Shown: positions 35,116-48,300 of the stretch, piece after piece | Position numbering within the stretch: the stretch's first letter is position 1 | Layout of the letters: each line of letters opens with the position of its first letter | Assembly (NCBI GenBank): GCA_963575645.1 | Contig: OY754475.1 | Location: forward strand, 7,130,001 to 7,194,000 | DNA: 64,000 nucleotides | Source of the DNA: Xanthostigma xanthostigma | Taxonomy: Eukaryota > Arthropoda > Insecta > Raphidioptera > Raphidiidae | Direction: 5' to 3' | Program-made: the position numbers and the translations under genes | Notes under the pieces: model-generated | Seen by the model: only the letters and a program-made list of their open reading frames with translations | Told to the model about the DNA's origin: nothing | Databases searched by the model: none

Positions 35116-35515
35116 TATAGATTTGCCTACTAGTTTTCTAACGCTGGTTTTCTTGATTGCTGTTAAGTGCTCGCTTCACACGAGACTACTTTTCAAGCTT
35201 GTTTTGTGGATAGATCTGGTGCGCGCGCAGTGACAGTTTGAATATAAACACAGAGCAAAACGTGTCTGTTGTCTGAGCATAATGACGCCATGTTGGTTTG
35301 TGGGCGTTTGTTCAAGTCGCCCACGTGACAAGATATTGCTTCCTGATTGGTTCTGGCTCATACCTAACAGCGGACTTAACAAGGAAAATAGTCCGTGTTT
35401 AATTTTATAAAACCTATCTTGTGAGCTAACAGGCGAGCCCGCAGTGACGTAATTTTCAGCCTACCGGTCAGCAGAACTCCTAGCAGTGTTTCTAGCCTCG
35501 TGTGCAGCGGCCTTT
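35116..35515 (-). mobile_element. AAGGCCGCTGCACACGAGG-family element, copy 4
   Basis: On the - strand it starts aaaggccgctgcacacgagg at 35515 and extends ~400 bp to ctagtaggcaaatcta. The far terminal repeat is missing or eroded. Opposite orientation to copy 3. Confidence 0.7.
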
Positions 35516-36535
35516 AACTGTATTGATAAATCCTTGTTAATTTATAAAATTTGTAACTTATTGTAACATGTTTTGAGGAAATAAAAAAATAAAAAAAAAA
35601 AATCAAATGACGTGCGTTAAAACTCTATCAGAACGGACCGCGACAAGGAGGAGGAAAGGATGAGTCAGTCAACTCACGTCAGCTGCCTCGCATTACGATG
35701 ACCATTCGAATAAACAATGACGTGTCGGTCCCACCTAAGGGCGCTTCGCCCTCACACCTCAACCACGTGAGATGGGTAACAGATATCGGATAAGATGTCG
35801 TCAGTTTCGAATAATGTCACCATAAACATAATACGAAACGATATCTTATAAAGCTGGGAACTTATTTTTAGACGGGTCGGGAGAAAACAAGTTCCCTTCA
35901 AAAGTCTTTTGCGAAGATATTTATACTTCCAAATTCAACCCTTTCGGTAGGTAGGTATCCAGAATGTGTTTTCATGAATCGCGAAAAACAAATCAATATT
36001 TATAGCATTTACATCCGCAAAAACAAGTAGAAAAATGGTTATGGGAAATCACGTTGGGCACGGTATACGCATAAACCAATTGGTTCTAAAATTGAGAACA
36101 CCTAGATAAGCCGCCACGTCAGGGATAGATATCGAATAGGGCTTCAATATTGGAATTCAGATATTTCGCAATTCGAAAAAAACATATCACTACATAAATA
36201 CAGGGCCGGATTAACCCTATCCGGGCCCCTAGGCAATGCAATCAGATCTTTTAAAGTTGATGAAGGGATGTGAGTAACTTCCAGATGATCGGCTCTTGGC
36301 ATCCTATTACTCCAATGTCTTATGTGATATTAAAACAACATGATTACTTTGACTAGATGCTGCAGCATCGCCTTACCTGACTCGTTAGCTTTATTGAAAT
36401 GATCTTAATGAATAGGTTATAGATAATTGATGATCCAGGTTTTTTGATGGGTCAGGAAAGAGAAATGAGACGTGACGTAGTTATTTTAAATTTTATCTTG
36501 TTAAATGCAATAAATTACAATAAACAACGAAAGAA
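35516..36535. other. No gene seen; hAT-like end
   Basis: cagggccggattaaccctat at about 36202 looks like a hAT terminus, but no partner end was found. Otherwise no gene. Confidence 0.35.
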
Positions 36536-36641
36536 AAAAATATTGTTGTTGGGAAATTTCATACAAATTTTCAAATAAAATTTTCGTTAAATGAAAATTT
36601 TATTTGAAAATTTGTATGAAATTTCCCAACAACAATATTTT
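36536..36641. repeat. Perfect short palindrome
   Basis: Arms 36536-36584 and 36594-36641 (tattgttgttgggaaatttc mirrored by gaaatttcccaacaacaata), separated by 9 bases. Confidence 0.8.
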
Positions 36642-38391
36642 CTACACCAGATCATTGACGTTACAGATAACTTAGGTAAGGACCACTAATACAGTGGTTA
36701 CACCAACGAGTAGTTACATAACAGAACTATATAACATTACAAGTGAAGGAGGATATAGCACATAAAATTCGTTCTCACGCCACCCACAACCGGAAGTGGA
36801 AATGTATCTATAAAATCCGTTCAGTTCGATTTTTATGTCGATTATTAGTTAAAAAACTATGTGTTTACCAGAAGAATAAGCATTTCGTTATAATATCTTG
36901 TTGAATATAAACAAACGATGTTGATCAGGTTTTCCGACTTGTTTTCTTCCTTTCAGGATAAGTGTAATTTATTTTGGGAGGTTTAATTAAATATTATTTG
37001 ATTAGCGAATGATGCCAAATATGTACTGAAGTCTTTTACATTTTGAAAATGATAATTTAAGAAAATTAGTTAACATTGCTGCGTGTTTTTTTAGTTTTTT
37101 AAATTCTAATTTTAATTGTTTCGCTAAAAATCACACTTTAAATGCCTAAGGAATGAACGAATTGTAAATTATAGACGTTAAACAACTAAGGTAAATGCCT
37201 ACGAGTAGGCAACGCAGCGTATAGGTACATTGCTGTACGACTTGTTAGTTATGCTTACAGTAAATTTCAAGCTAGGTAAGTAATTAATTTATGTAAATTA
37301 TTTAAATATTTATACAAACTATTGTATTGTCATGGACTTTTAATACGTATGCAAGATTTCAAATTATTCAGACGTCTGGAAGTGACTGAAAATTAAATTG
37401 AAAGAATCCATTACATAGATAGATAAATACATGCAAGTGAAGCTAATAAAAGCGTGTTGAAAAATGAAATAAACAAAATGTTTTAAACTATTTTTACACT
37501 AAAGAACTTGAAGTGCTATTATAAAGTTAACAGTGCTGAACAGGTCCAGCGGATGTTACGAATTGGCGCGATTTGTTTTATAACAATTAGTATTGTGACG
37601 CACAGTGATATTATTTTTGCGAAAAAAATATGTTTAGTTAGTTTATAGTTTCGGAAATAACTTCTACAAACTCTATAATGTGGAACGCATTCTTTTCTAA
37701 TGAATACACATGTTAAGTATACTTACACTCAGCTGTCGAGCCTCTGTCCGTCATTCTAGCATTTAGGTTATGAAATTAATAGAATAAAAATTGAATTAAG
37801 TATCTTGTAGATGACAATAGGAAAATTCTAATGATAGCGTTTAATACAGGTTATAGTATAATAGTATTTATATTTTATTATTATAAGAAACAACGAAATA
37901 TACGGAGTCAAGCTAAATAAAAGCGTTTAAAAATATATTTGCCGGCCATTTTTGAAGATTTGAGAGCTGCCATCGCGTTTTCAATTGTTATCTATGTGAT
38001 TTGCGTTTGTCACTTTTTATATATTAGCACTCCATGTTTTGCAACTAAATATTCACTTCCGTTTTTTGATAGTTTAGCACACAAACAGTTTCTTTCTAAA
38101 TTAAAATTACATCACAAAACTTTAACAAAAACTTACACTCAACAATATTGTTTACAACAATGGACTCTATCGTAGCTCTACCACGAATCAGTTATGAGAA
38201 CTACTATTCTTCTAGTGTCTAAAATAAGAACCGCGGCAGCACTTGTCAGAACAAATTATTAGATAAGGAGGATGAAAGAGTTAGATATTAAGACTATAGA
38301 TCCGTGGTCAGATGTTTGCCACAACAAAGGGAATAGAATCTACTGCAGTAGATTGCGCAACAGATCTATAGTTTTGACATTTATTGTAAAC
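36642..38391. other. cnk upstream region with SINE-like tail remnants
   Basis: A relative of the 7191-7587 repeat runs at 37320-37460 and a bare tail end at about 37905-37930 (aagctaaataaaagcg). The cnk promoter and 5' untranslated exon(s) should lie here, but I see no decisive TATA or initiator. The cnk reading frame is open upstream to an ATG at 38272. Confidence 0.4.
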
Positions 38392-39312
38392 ATGGCGTAT
38401 GTGAATGTAGCAGAATGGTCACCAGACCAAGTGACAGAGTGGTTAAAAGGTATTTTGGCTATTGAAAACTATGATTTTTAATAATTATTCACCTATCTAT
38501 GACATAGCAAAAGTGTATCTCAATGTGACATGTTTTTCTGTGTTAATTGCGTGAAAAAACATCGTTTTGCTATTGTCGGTTTACTGGAAGTACATGACTC
38601 ATTTTTTATTTATCTCAAATTTTACAGGATGTGATAAATATTTAATCGACTTCTTTATAAAAACGGATATCTTGTCTTCTTAAAAATGAGTGAATGCCTT
38701 GAATAACGAATACTGACTGTTCTAAATAGCTTTTTTTAGTATATAAACTCTTTAACCTGATGAATGACATTGAAATCTAATTGTTTAGTTTTTTCATTTT
38801 TTTGCCATAACTTTACTATCTTTAATTAGTAATTAGCAAGAATGTAAACAAGTTTATTATGTTCATTTTTAATTTGTTGCTGTCAGAAATATCTTTCTAT
38901 GCTCTAATAAACTTGATAAATTCTACTAGCATAGTTATTAATAATTTAATAAAATCAAACTTTCATTTTTTATGTATGTATTATTTACACATAACAGTTA
39001 CAAAACTCATTGATGTTGTTTTTTAGTCATTTGTTTCGCAGTTTTCTTGTTTCTGAAACAAATTCCAAAAATAAAAGAACATCAAAAGTTATATCATATT
39101 GATTTCGTAGTTATCAATTATTACATATAAGTTAATATATTTTCTCAGGTTTAGACAATGTAATCTTGCCATACATAAATTCGTTTTTAAATAATGAAGT
39201 TCGAGGACAACAGTTGCTCAATTTGAGGTCTGACGACCTCGAACACTTAGGAGTTTATACATTAGGACATCAAGAATTAATATTAGAAGCCGTAGAACAT
39301 TTACGAAATTTT
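38392..39312 (+). CDS. cnk: cnk exons 1-2: SAM domain
   Basis: Residues 1-74. They include AEWSPDQVTEWLKGL, ILPYINSFL, LLNLRSDDLEHLGV and LGHQELILEAVEHLR, the five-helix SAM pattern with the LxxLxxxDLxxLGV core. In CNK the SAM domain mediates protein contacts, including with Hyphen/Aveugle in Drosophila (established knowledge). The intron at 38450-39148 splits a glycine codon (G|GT). Exon 2 ends on a codon boundary at gtaagt. Confidence 0.9.
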
Positions 39313-42300
39313 GTAAGTACAGAACAACACCACCTATATTATTGTAGATTATAAACGCCCAACAACTATGATCATTAACGTAGTACCTATTCGCTTAATA
39401 AATGATCCAAATTTTTATACCCAGTAATGGAAATATAGAGTTTATGTTATTGCACCGAAAAAAAAAACATCGAGTAAAAATAATTATACCCAATATGTTT
39501 TTTTCGGTGCAACAACGTAAAATGAAAATTCAACGTTTGCTTCCACGAGGACTACTAGCGCCGCTGGCGGGCAATAGAACAGTATTGAACTGCCTTATTA
39601 TTGTTGTAAACCGCGAAGCGTCTTAATAAAAAAAAAAGACGGGTTGCACTCCGGGAATGCCGGCAGAAGTGAAAACTTGAATATTAACGTCTTAATTTTT
39701 TGCATTTAGAAGCATTGTTTATTTATTGGCAACACTTGTAAATAAAATGGTTTGAAATAAAATGGTTTGTATCATAGATTGCATTTTTATGTACGATATT
39801 TCAACGCTAGATGTCTAACGTTGTATAAAAAATAAAATGGTTTGTATCATAGATTGCATTTTTATGTACGATATTTCAACGCTAGATGTCTAACGTTGTA
39901 TAAAAAGTATCTGGCAATTACTATCACTTAGAGAGTCTCACCCAGTTCTTACTTTTCCTGACGCGAGTTTAACATTTTTTACCCATTACAAAAAAAGTGT
40001 ACAACGCCGCTAAAGAAGTCTTCACTTCAAAAACTTCAATCGCTAATTGATTGTCTTTCTTTGTTGACAGCATTATGAATTAGATAGAGAAAACTTACAA
40101 TTCCTTGCTTTGAAGTTATCGTGCGCTGCAAATTCACTATACAATGAATTACTGCCCCTCGAAGACACTAACAAAGTTGAAACTCAGACGATGTCAGACG
40201 TCGCTACAATTATTTCAGCCGTCAAGCCCTTGGTTTGTTGGCTCGACAGGTAAATATTAAAAACAATAAAATGCGCGGAAAAACTCTTATTAATGATTGC
40301 CTTTGTAGCCGATCAATATCCCTCGATCCGTAATTATTTTTTGTCGTGTATTTCAGGTCTCCGTTTAGTGGACAGACCGAATATACGGACAGAAAAACTG
40401 AGTTATTGAAGTTGAGCGTTGAAATGGCGACTTGCGCTCACAGAGAGAGGTTTGCTGAAAGACCCGTCGCTGAGATTAGATCTAGTTGCCACGCTTTAGC
40501 TAAGTTAGCTGATAACATGATTCAGGTATGTAAGACGTCGCGGGTTTCATTTTCAATACATTTCTCGTTTATTTTGCTTGTTTTTCTAATAAATAATTTC
40601 GTAATAAACTTACAGTTTACAGGTAAATGTTTCCCTTATTCGAGTTAAATTTTCTACCACCAGATGTCATATTATGCTCTTTTGACAGATTTATTTTGTT
40701 TGTATACTTAAAATGCACATTTCTTTTTAGGAAATATCCGATCCTCTTTTGTTACAACCCGCTTCGTTAGATTTAGCTACGCTCAAAAAACGTGAAAATG
40801 ATTTGGGGTTTTACATTGTGTCAAGTTTTCATCCTGTCCATCAAATAGCAGAAATAAAATTCGGATCGCCAGCACATACGAGCGGTAAAATCGAGGAAGG
40901 CGATGAAATTGTACAGGTATAAATGTAAAATTGTTATTCTATGACGCAAGAACTACTTATAGACGGAGAGCTATCTACGGAGAAAATGGGTGACTCGGTG
41001 CAGAGCTGAAAATTTGCAGAATGATAGGAGATAGTACAAGTAAGTAGGGAAAAAATTGCCAGAAGGCTAGGCGGAAGATAAAGAGCCGCCAGAAGGCGCT
41101 AATGTTGCGAAAAATCAGTGCACTTCTGGCAACTTCTATACTTATTCTGTAATTCAAAACTAGATTATTTAATACATTATATAGTTATAAGGGCATACTG
41201 AAAATTCAAACTTGATATAATAATTACATTCGACAAATATTCAAAATTATTAATGTCATTTTGATAGAAATAAAATTAAATAAATTAATAAAATTACGTT
41301 GTTATAATAACGTAATTTTATTAATGAAAATATATGACGATTAATTTTATTTCTATCAAAATGACATTAATAATTTTGAATATTTGTCGAATGTAATTAT
41401 TATATTATGTTTGAATTTTCAGTATGCCCTTATAACTATATAATGTATAATATATAATCTAGTTTTGAATTACAGAATAAGTATAGAAATTGCCAGAAGT
41501 GCACTGATTTTTCGCAACATTAGCGCCTTCTGGCGGCTCTTTATCTTCCGCCTAGCCTTCTGGCAATTTTTTCCCTACTTACTTGTACTATCTCCTATTA
41601 TTCTGCAAATTTTCAGCTCTGCACCGAGTCACCCATTTTCTCCGTAGCCAGCTCTTAGTCCATTAGTTCTCGTATCAATTGCAGACTATTTTAAAATTTC
41701 TCCAAATATAGGATATCCAATCCCCAATCCTGAAATAATAAAATCGTTAACAAATACTAGAACCTTAGAAATTTCACTTCTAACGCGCGAGAGTCTCACA
41801 TATACTTGTTTTATGTTTATAAAGGTGAACTATCAAACAGTGGTCGGGTGGCAACGGAAAAAAGTACTTCTTTTGTTTCAAGAATCACCACCCGATATAT
41901 TATTAACGTTGAAAAAACGTCCAAGACATACGAAGATCTACGGTCAGATATACATGAAGCCGTATAGACTACCGAGTAAAAAGCGTGCGCTACCATATAC
42001 TAGATGGCATGACAATCTGCCATCGCCGCGCCCGGAACTACTGACGATTCCGGATTTTGAAATGCCTCTCCCACGGTAAGTCAATTTTTAATAAAATATT
42101 TTTTTCTGGAAAGATACGAGCTAATTAAATTTTATTACTTATAGAGCGCCTCCCCACGGACATGTGTCGCCCCAAATGCCTCCGACGTGTAGTTCCGATT
42201 CGGACAGTTGCGGTAGTGTTAGTGATACGGAAGGCGGTCCGCAGGCGGGCCTTTGCTCGAGAGTATATCCGTTAAAACCGAGGCCCGTTTTGCAGAGACG

Positions 42301-45300
42301 TAACACAATAACCGGTGCCAGTCCGACGTCGAAAGGACCAAGTGCCAGTATTGAACAGGTAAAGTGTAAATTACCAAGTGTGGACAGTCTATTTGACAAA
42401 GTGTCGGCCTTATTTGCCTATTTGACAAATAAGGCCAATACCAAATACGCGTTACCGTGCGCTTGTCGATTTTTCGAGGGACATCAAAGCAGTCAAATAA
42501 GCAAATACGCAAATAAACCGTCCACACAATGGCCATATTCAAAAGCGCACGCGCCATGAACCTGTACGGACATGCAGTATTTTTGTGTCTGTGCTGTAAG
42601 CGAGAACTGGCACAATTACTATTGAAAATGAATTGGGACAATGAAACAGTGCTAAAATTCCTGGAATTTTGAACCTTGCGTTCTGCTGCCAACTGTTTGT
42701 GTGTTTGCTATTTGACTGCCATGTGTGGATGGTCGTATTTGCCTCTATTTGCATGTTTGCCTTGAACGTCATATATTTTGCCAAATACAACAAACACCCA
42801 ATAGCGAACGCAAATAGCCATGTGAAGTGCCACCTTTAAATAATTTTAAATGTTCACAATTAGACGGATAATTTATTTATGACAAAATAATTGAAATAAA
42901 ATACAATTTTTATTACATTGCATGATAGACACGTAACTTGCGTAACTTAACTAAAAATAATTCTAATAAACTATACCTAAATACACAACACTTATTTTGT
43001 CGTGTCATTGTTTAGTTTTGGCGTGAACTCAAGACGCAAGCTTCGTATAAACATTCCGGATCATCGTACATACAGTCGAGTACCGATAATGAAATTAACG
43101 ATAGTCCGTATTTACGTGATAAATCGGCCAGTTATGGTCACGGTCTTGAATTGAGTCCCCGACCGAGCACTGTGATAGGTCTTTCGCAACAGGCCGGCAA
43201 ATTGACCGGCGGTGCTAACAAAACAATCAAGAGTCTGAAATTCCAACAAAACAATATTAAAAAAATTACCGAGAACGAAATTGATAAAGGTGTAGTCGTC
43301 AAAAGACTCGCACAGAAGTATTTGGATAGTTCGGAAAACTGTACGAAAGATAAGAAAATAGGTGTCCGTTTCGAAGACGAAGAGAAACGAGTCGCTGAAA
43401 ACCGGGTGGAAAATGTTTCGAATTTTACGGAGAACGTAAATCGAGATTGTGCCTTGCATGCAAAAAATGAAGAGAATTTAAAGTTTATCGACGAATATGA
43501 AGACGAGGTTCAAGATCGGAGCAATTTAGTTGCGGAAGAAAAATTGTCGGAGAGTGCGAACAGCTCTAATAGTACGGATAAAAGCAATTTGAGCGCTGAA
43601 TGGAAGAATGAAATTATTGAGGAAATCATCGGTGCCTTAAAATATAAAAAAGATAACGTGAAAGGACATCAAATTGACGGTAGAAAAATCGATTTAAAAG
43701 AAATCTTAACTCCAACAAATGAAGCCGTTATAAAAACAGTTCCAAAAATGAGAATTGTTAAACCGACTAATCAAAAAACCGATGAACTGACTGAAATTAT
43801 AAATAGTGATTTATGTAAAGTACCTAAGAAAATTGAAAATTCTTTTGAATCTGCTAAAAGATTATTTGAAGAAAATTACTGCAAGAATATAAAAAAGCCG
43901 CCGTTAATTCCTCCCAAACCAGAAATACCGAAGAAGCCAGCAATACCGCCGAGACATTTCGAAAGAAAAATCGCTCCGAGAGGTCGGTTAGATAAAAGCC
44001 ATAGCACTCCGGCGTACGATATGACAGAAGGTAACGTTATTGCGGAATCGGCATTTGAAAACGGCAGTTATATAACGGACATTAAAAACGTACTTAAAAA
44101 CAAAACAGAAACGCTAACCGAATCGGTTAAAAAAATTGAAATCACAAATGTGATCGAAACGCGCAAAACGTTCAGTTCGATAAAAATTGAAAGAACTACT
44201 AAAATAGAGAATACTCAAAATGTTACGGAATCGATACAAAGTGAAGGCTGTTCTAGTAACATTTACGGTGAAACCGTAGACTCTAATATGATCAGCATAA
44301 ATAGAAATAATATTTACGAGGATACGAACTGTCGTATCGTTAAAAAATTAGAAACGTTCGGTGGGAAATCGGCCAAAAATACGGAAATTCGACAAGATCC
44401 GTACGAAATATATCAAATAAAATCACCGTACACAGAAATACAAGAAGTGAAAATAACTAAATCGCCGAGTAATTTAGATGTAAGTTCTCGTGCCATCGAT
44501 AATATAACGCCGGCATTGACGTCCGAAGAGAATTTTTACGGTGTTCATAGCGAAATCAAAACAGACGGAGCTCCAATTCCGCCTCCTAGACCTTTGTGTA
44601 CCCTGAACACTAAACAGACTTTTCAGCCGTCCGTAATTTCAACACCAAAAAAACCATCGGAATTCGAAACTTGTGTAACGATACCCGAAAGTAAACAGAA
44701 TCGATTGTCTATGATTGAACACGATACATCTAAAGGAAAATGCGTCGATATTAAAGTAAACACCACGAATGCTGTCGTCCGAGCCATTATCAGTAAGGGA
44801 AAGACAGTTAAAAAGAAGAATTCAATATTATCAAGTAAGTTCGAAATGAGGTACTGTTGCACTGTTCACTAATCAATGCTACCAACTAAATTTTGACTAA
44901 ATTCCTACAAGCTATTTATACAGTATGTAAACGCGTAAGATGCACATAGGGAAATTAGCATTGGAAAAAATACTTGGATCAGAGTTACCCATGACTGCAT
45001 TAATTGTTATTTCTATTGAATTATCGTGGTAATCGTGGGAATTTCTATTTTATTTTTATTTTACTTGGCTTTTTTAATAATAAAAAGCTCTTATAAATCA
45101 TTATTTTAATTTTTTTTTACAAAAATAAAACAAAAAAACAACTCCATCTGTTTGGAAACATTTCATTCAAAAATTGTCTGACTGGTATGACGTATGCGCG
45201 TTGGTAAATCAGTGACCCAATGTCTTTAGGTTCAACACGAATAGGCGGAGATATTTGAACTCGCACCATATTTAAGTATTTTTGGGAATTTAATGTCCCA

Positions 45301-48300
45301 TTAATAAAAAAAGCCCGATTATGTTGTAATCATTTGAATATTTTCTTCGGTAGTATACACATTCATTTTGCAAAAGAATATTATCTGTCAAATTAAAAAA
45401 CAAGATTTCAAGGCTCACTCTGATCGAGTCTTTTTTTCCCAATGTTAATTTCCCTATGTGCACCTTACGTGTTTACATACTGTATGTGATATAGGTACTT
45501 AAACAATGCTACCAACACAGTTTTGACTAAACATTGCGAAAGCTTGACTAAGTCACTATGTTGCGAAACTGACTAATTTCTTTTTCAGAGCGACGTAAAG
45601 TTTCGGTCAAAGACGTAAGCCCCGGTGAGATTCAAGGATATTTATTTCAGAGAATTCGTAGCAAAAACAATCAGACTGTTAATTGGGCGAAACGATGGTT
45701 CGTCTTGAATGGAAGCGCACTTTACGGATTCAAATCAAAAGATGTAAGTGAAATTTTTTCTCTTCATCGATTCGATCGAAATCTTTCAAAAGGAGAGACC
45801 GCTGACAGTGACACAACAATTATTTTTTGAACTATATTTGTTGTTTTTTTTTTCAGGCTACAAAAGCGGACTGTTTAATATTCTTGTCCGGTTTTACGGT
45901 TTCCACTGCAAATGAGGTCAGTTTCTCGTGCCTGAAAAATCATAGTTACGTACTAGTAGTTCATGTATCAAGACTGTAACGCATTATGTACCGGTGAGAC
46001 ATTGTGTTAAAACGAGCGACTAGCGAGGTTTAACAGTCACACGAGCCATGAAAGCGTTACAAGCAATATAGATACTACAATTTTTGCACATACCTCCTTT
46101 AAAATAGCTGATTTTCCCAGCATAATAAGTATATTTGTAATATTTTTGACAGTACAGTTCGACCATATTGGAGTTATATGAGATATCACTGTTGGATTCA
46201 CAATATCGAATTACTTTTGTTTTAGTTCACGCACAAGTGCGTATAATGGTCATTTTACAGCTTCTATACAGGCATGAAAAACAGCTATTTTATAGGGTCT
46301 CGTGAAAAACGGATGATTTTTTATTCGTTTGTTGTTTTCAGGTAAAGTCGCGTTCGAACGCGTTTAAAGTGTATCACACCGGCACTGTGTTTTATTTCTC
46401 GGACGATAATTCAGAGACTATGTCGGCTTGGATGGACTTGATGACGTTGGCCACACTCTTAACGGAGACCGGTCTGGTCAAACGCAGTGCCAGCGATTCG
46501 AGTTTGTTTTCTGAAACAGACGAGTCGGACGCCGACGACGACCTAAAACAACTGAAGTCGTCGGACAATAAAACGGAAACGTCGCGTAAATTCGGTTCGT
46601 TAAAAAAGTTCACGTCGAGAAAGAATTCGGCCGACAGTGCGTCGTCGGAAAATAGCGGATCGACGAGCTTGGATCGTAAATACTTACGGTTTTTTCAAAC
46701 ACACTCGAACACGAAGAGCAATAAAAACGCACAAAATCTGCCAGTTCCGACGGCGCAGTTTCGATCGTATCGAAAAGTCGTTCCTCCGACTGCGATGAAT
46801 GTCAGTTCGCAGAATGTGTCGCAGAATACGACTTCGGCATTTTCAAACGTTTTCAAATTCGGATCTTCTAAAGGTACGCACGACGCTAAGCAAAACCAGT
46901 ATCCCGACGTTACGATTACGAACGCTCCGACGACGATTACGAGCAGCGACAACACGAGTATCGAAGATACGCCCCCGAAGCTAGCGCCGAAACCGCCTAA
47001 AATGTTACAAAAACCAAAACCAATAAATTACATACATGCCTCAAATCCTAGTTTATGTGAGATTCAAGACTTTAAAGTGCAAACTTTTGTCCCGATATCA
47101 AAAATTTCGCATCGAAATGACAATTTAGCTGGATTTGTTACGTTAAAACAATTTATGTTAGATAGACAAGAAGAAGAAAGAAGGCAGAATCAGTTATTTA
47201 CTCAACATAACGACAGCCAGTCGGATAAAACAGCTCCGTCGCGGAAAAATAGTACCGATATGTCGACGAATTCGGAACCAAAGAAGTTGCTGGTTAAGTC
47301 GAGTCAATCGGAGAAGAGTTCGTGTTCTTCGAGGAAAAACAGTTCGGAGTTTTCGGAACATAGGAAATTATCCGTTAGCCATTCGGCTAAATCGGCTCAC
47401 GAAAGCATATCGTCGGATAAAAATATTTTGTGCCGAAAATTTAGCGACAGTCAAAATGAAAATTCTAAACACGACAATTACTTGAACGAAATTCAGAGCC
47501 GTACTTTACCGAAAACGCCGGATAGAATTCCGTATCCGGATAGGAAAATGAGCATCGATAGCGTGTTTGATTATAAATCGGACTGTGAAATATACGGAGA
47601 AAATGTTCCGCCTTCGAAAAATGAACATAAGTCGTCGATATTCGGTAGTTTTAAAGATCGTTCGTATGAAAAAATATTTTGCACTAACCAAAATCGAACG
47701 TTGGATAATCCGAAGAAGATCAATCATCCGGCGACGCCGAAACATAAGAATAAAATTATTCGACAGCGCAGTTTGAATTCGGCCGACAAGATCGAAAAAC
47801 CTTCTATTTTCAAACGCGGTGATTCACCGGAAAAATTTTGGTTGGACTCGTTGCGGAGGAACGACAAAGTGACACCGAAAGGCGATAAAGTCGGGAAATT
47901 GAAGAGCGCCACGCAATATACTCCGATGTGCTTACCGTCGAATTGCGATCACAAATTGAACACAAAGTTTACGCTAGAATTAAATTTCGATGATAAGAAT
48001 CCTCCGAAGTCGGCTTCGTCTTCGAAATTTAAGAATTTTTTCGGTGGGAACAAACATGACAATAGTGCCAGTAGTGAAAAAATTAAAGAAAAGACTTTGT
48101 TGGGGTCGCCGAGACTGCATCGAGCCATCTTTAGAAGAAATTCGCCACAAACGGTGCCCAGCGAAAACAGCGATTGGAAAAACGAATACTCGACACAGGT
48201 AAGACGGGACTCTGTTTAATAAAATTTTATCCTTAAAACGGCTCGAATTTGGTCTGCTGTTAAAAAAAATGCTCTTTTTTTGTATTTTTAGCGTAGTGTA

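Noticed and set aside
40975..41647. Two identical 60-codon open frames as small genes
   Set aside because: They lie in the two arms of one palindrome within a cnk intron and have no recognisable homologue; the identity is explained by the inverted repeat.
42164..42559. 131-codon frame as a separate gene
   Set aside because: Its first part is cnk exon 7; beyond the GT donor at 42359 it is intron read-through.
42219..42793. 157- and 84-codon frames on the - strand near cnk exon 7
   Set aside because: Antisense to an exon-intron boundary with no domain or splice evidence.
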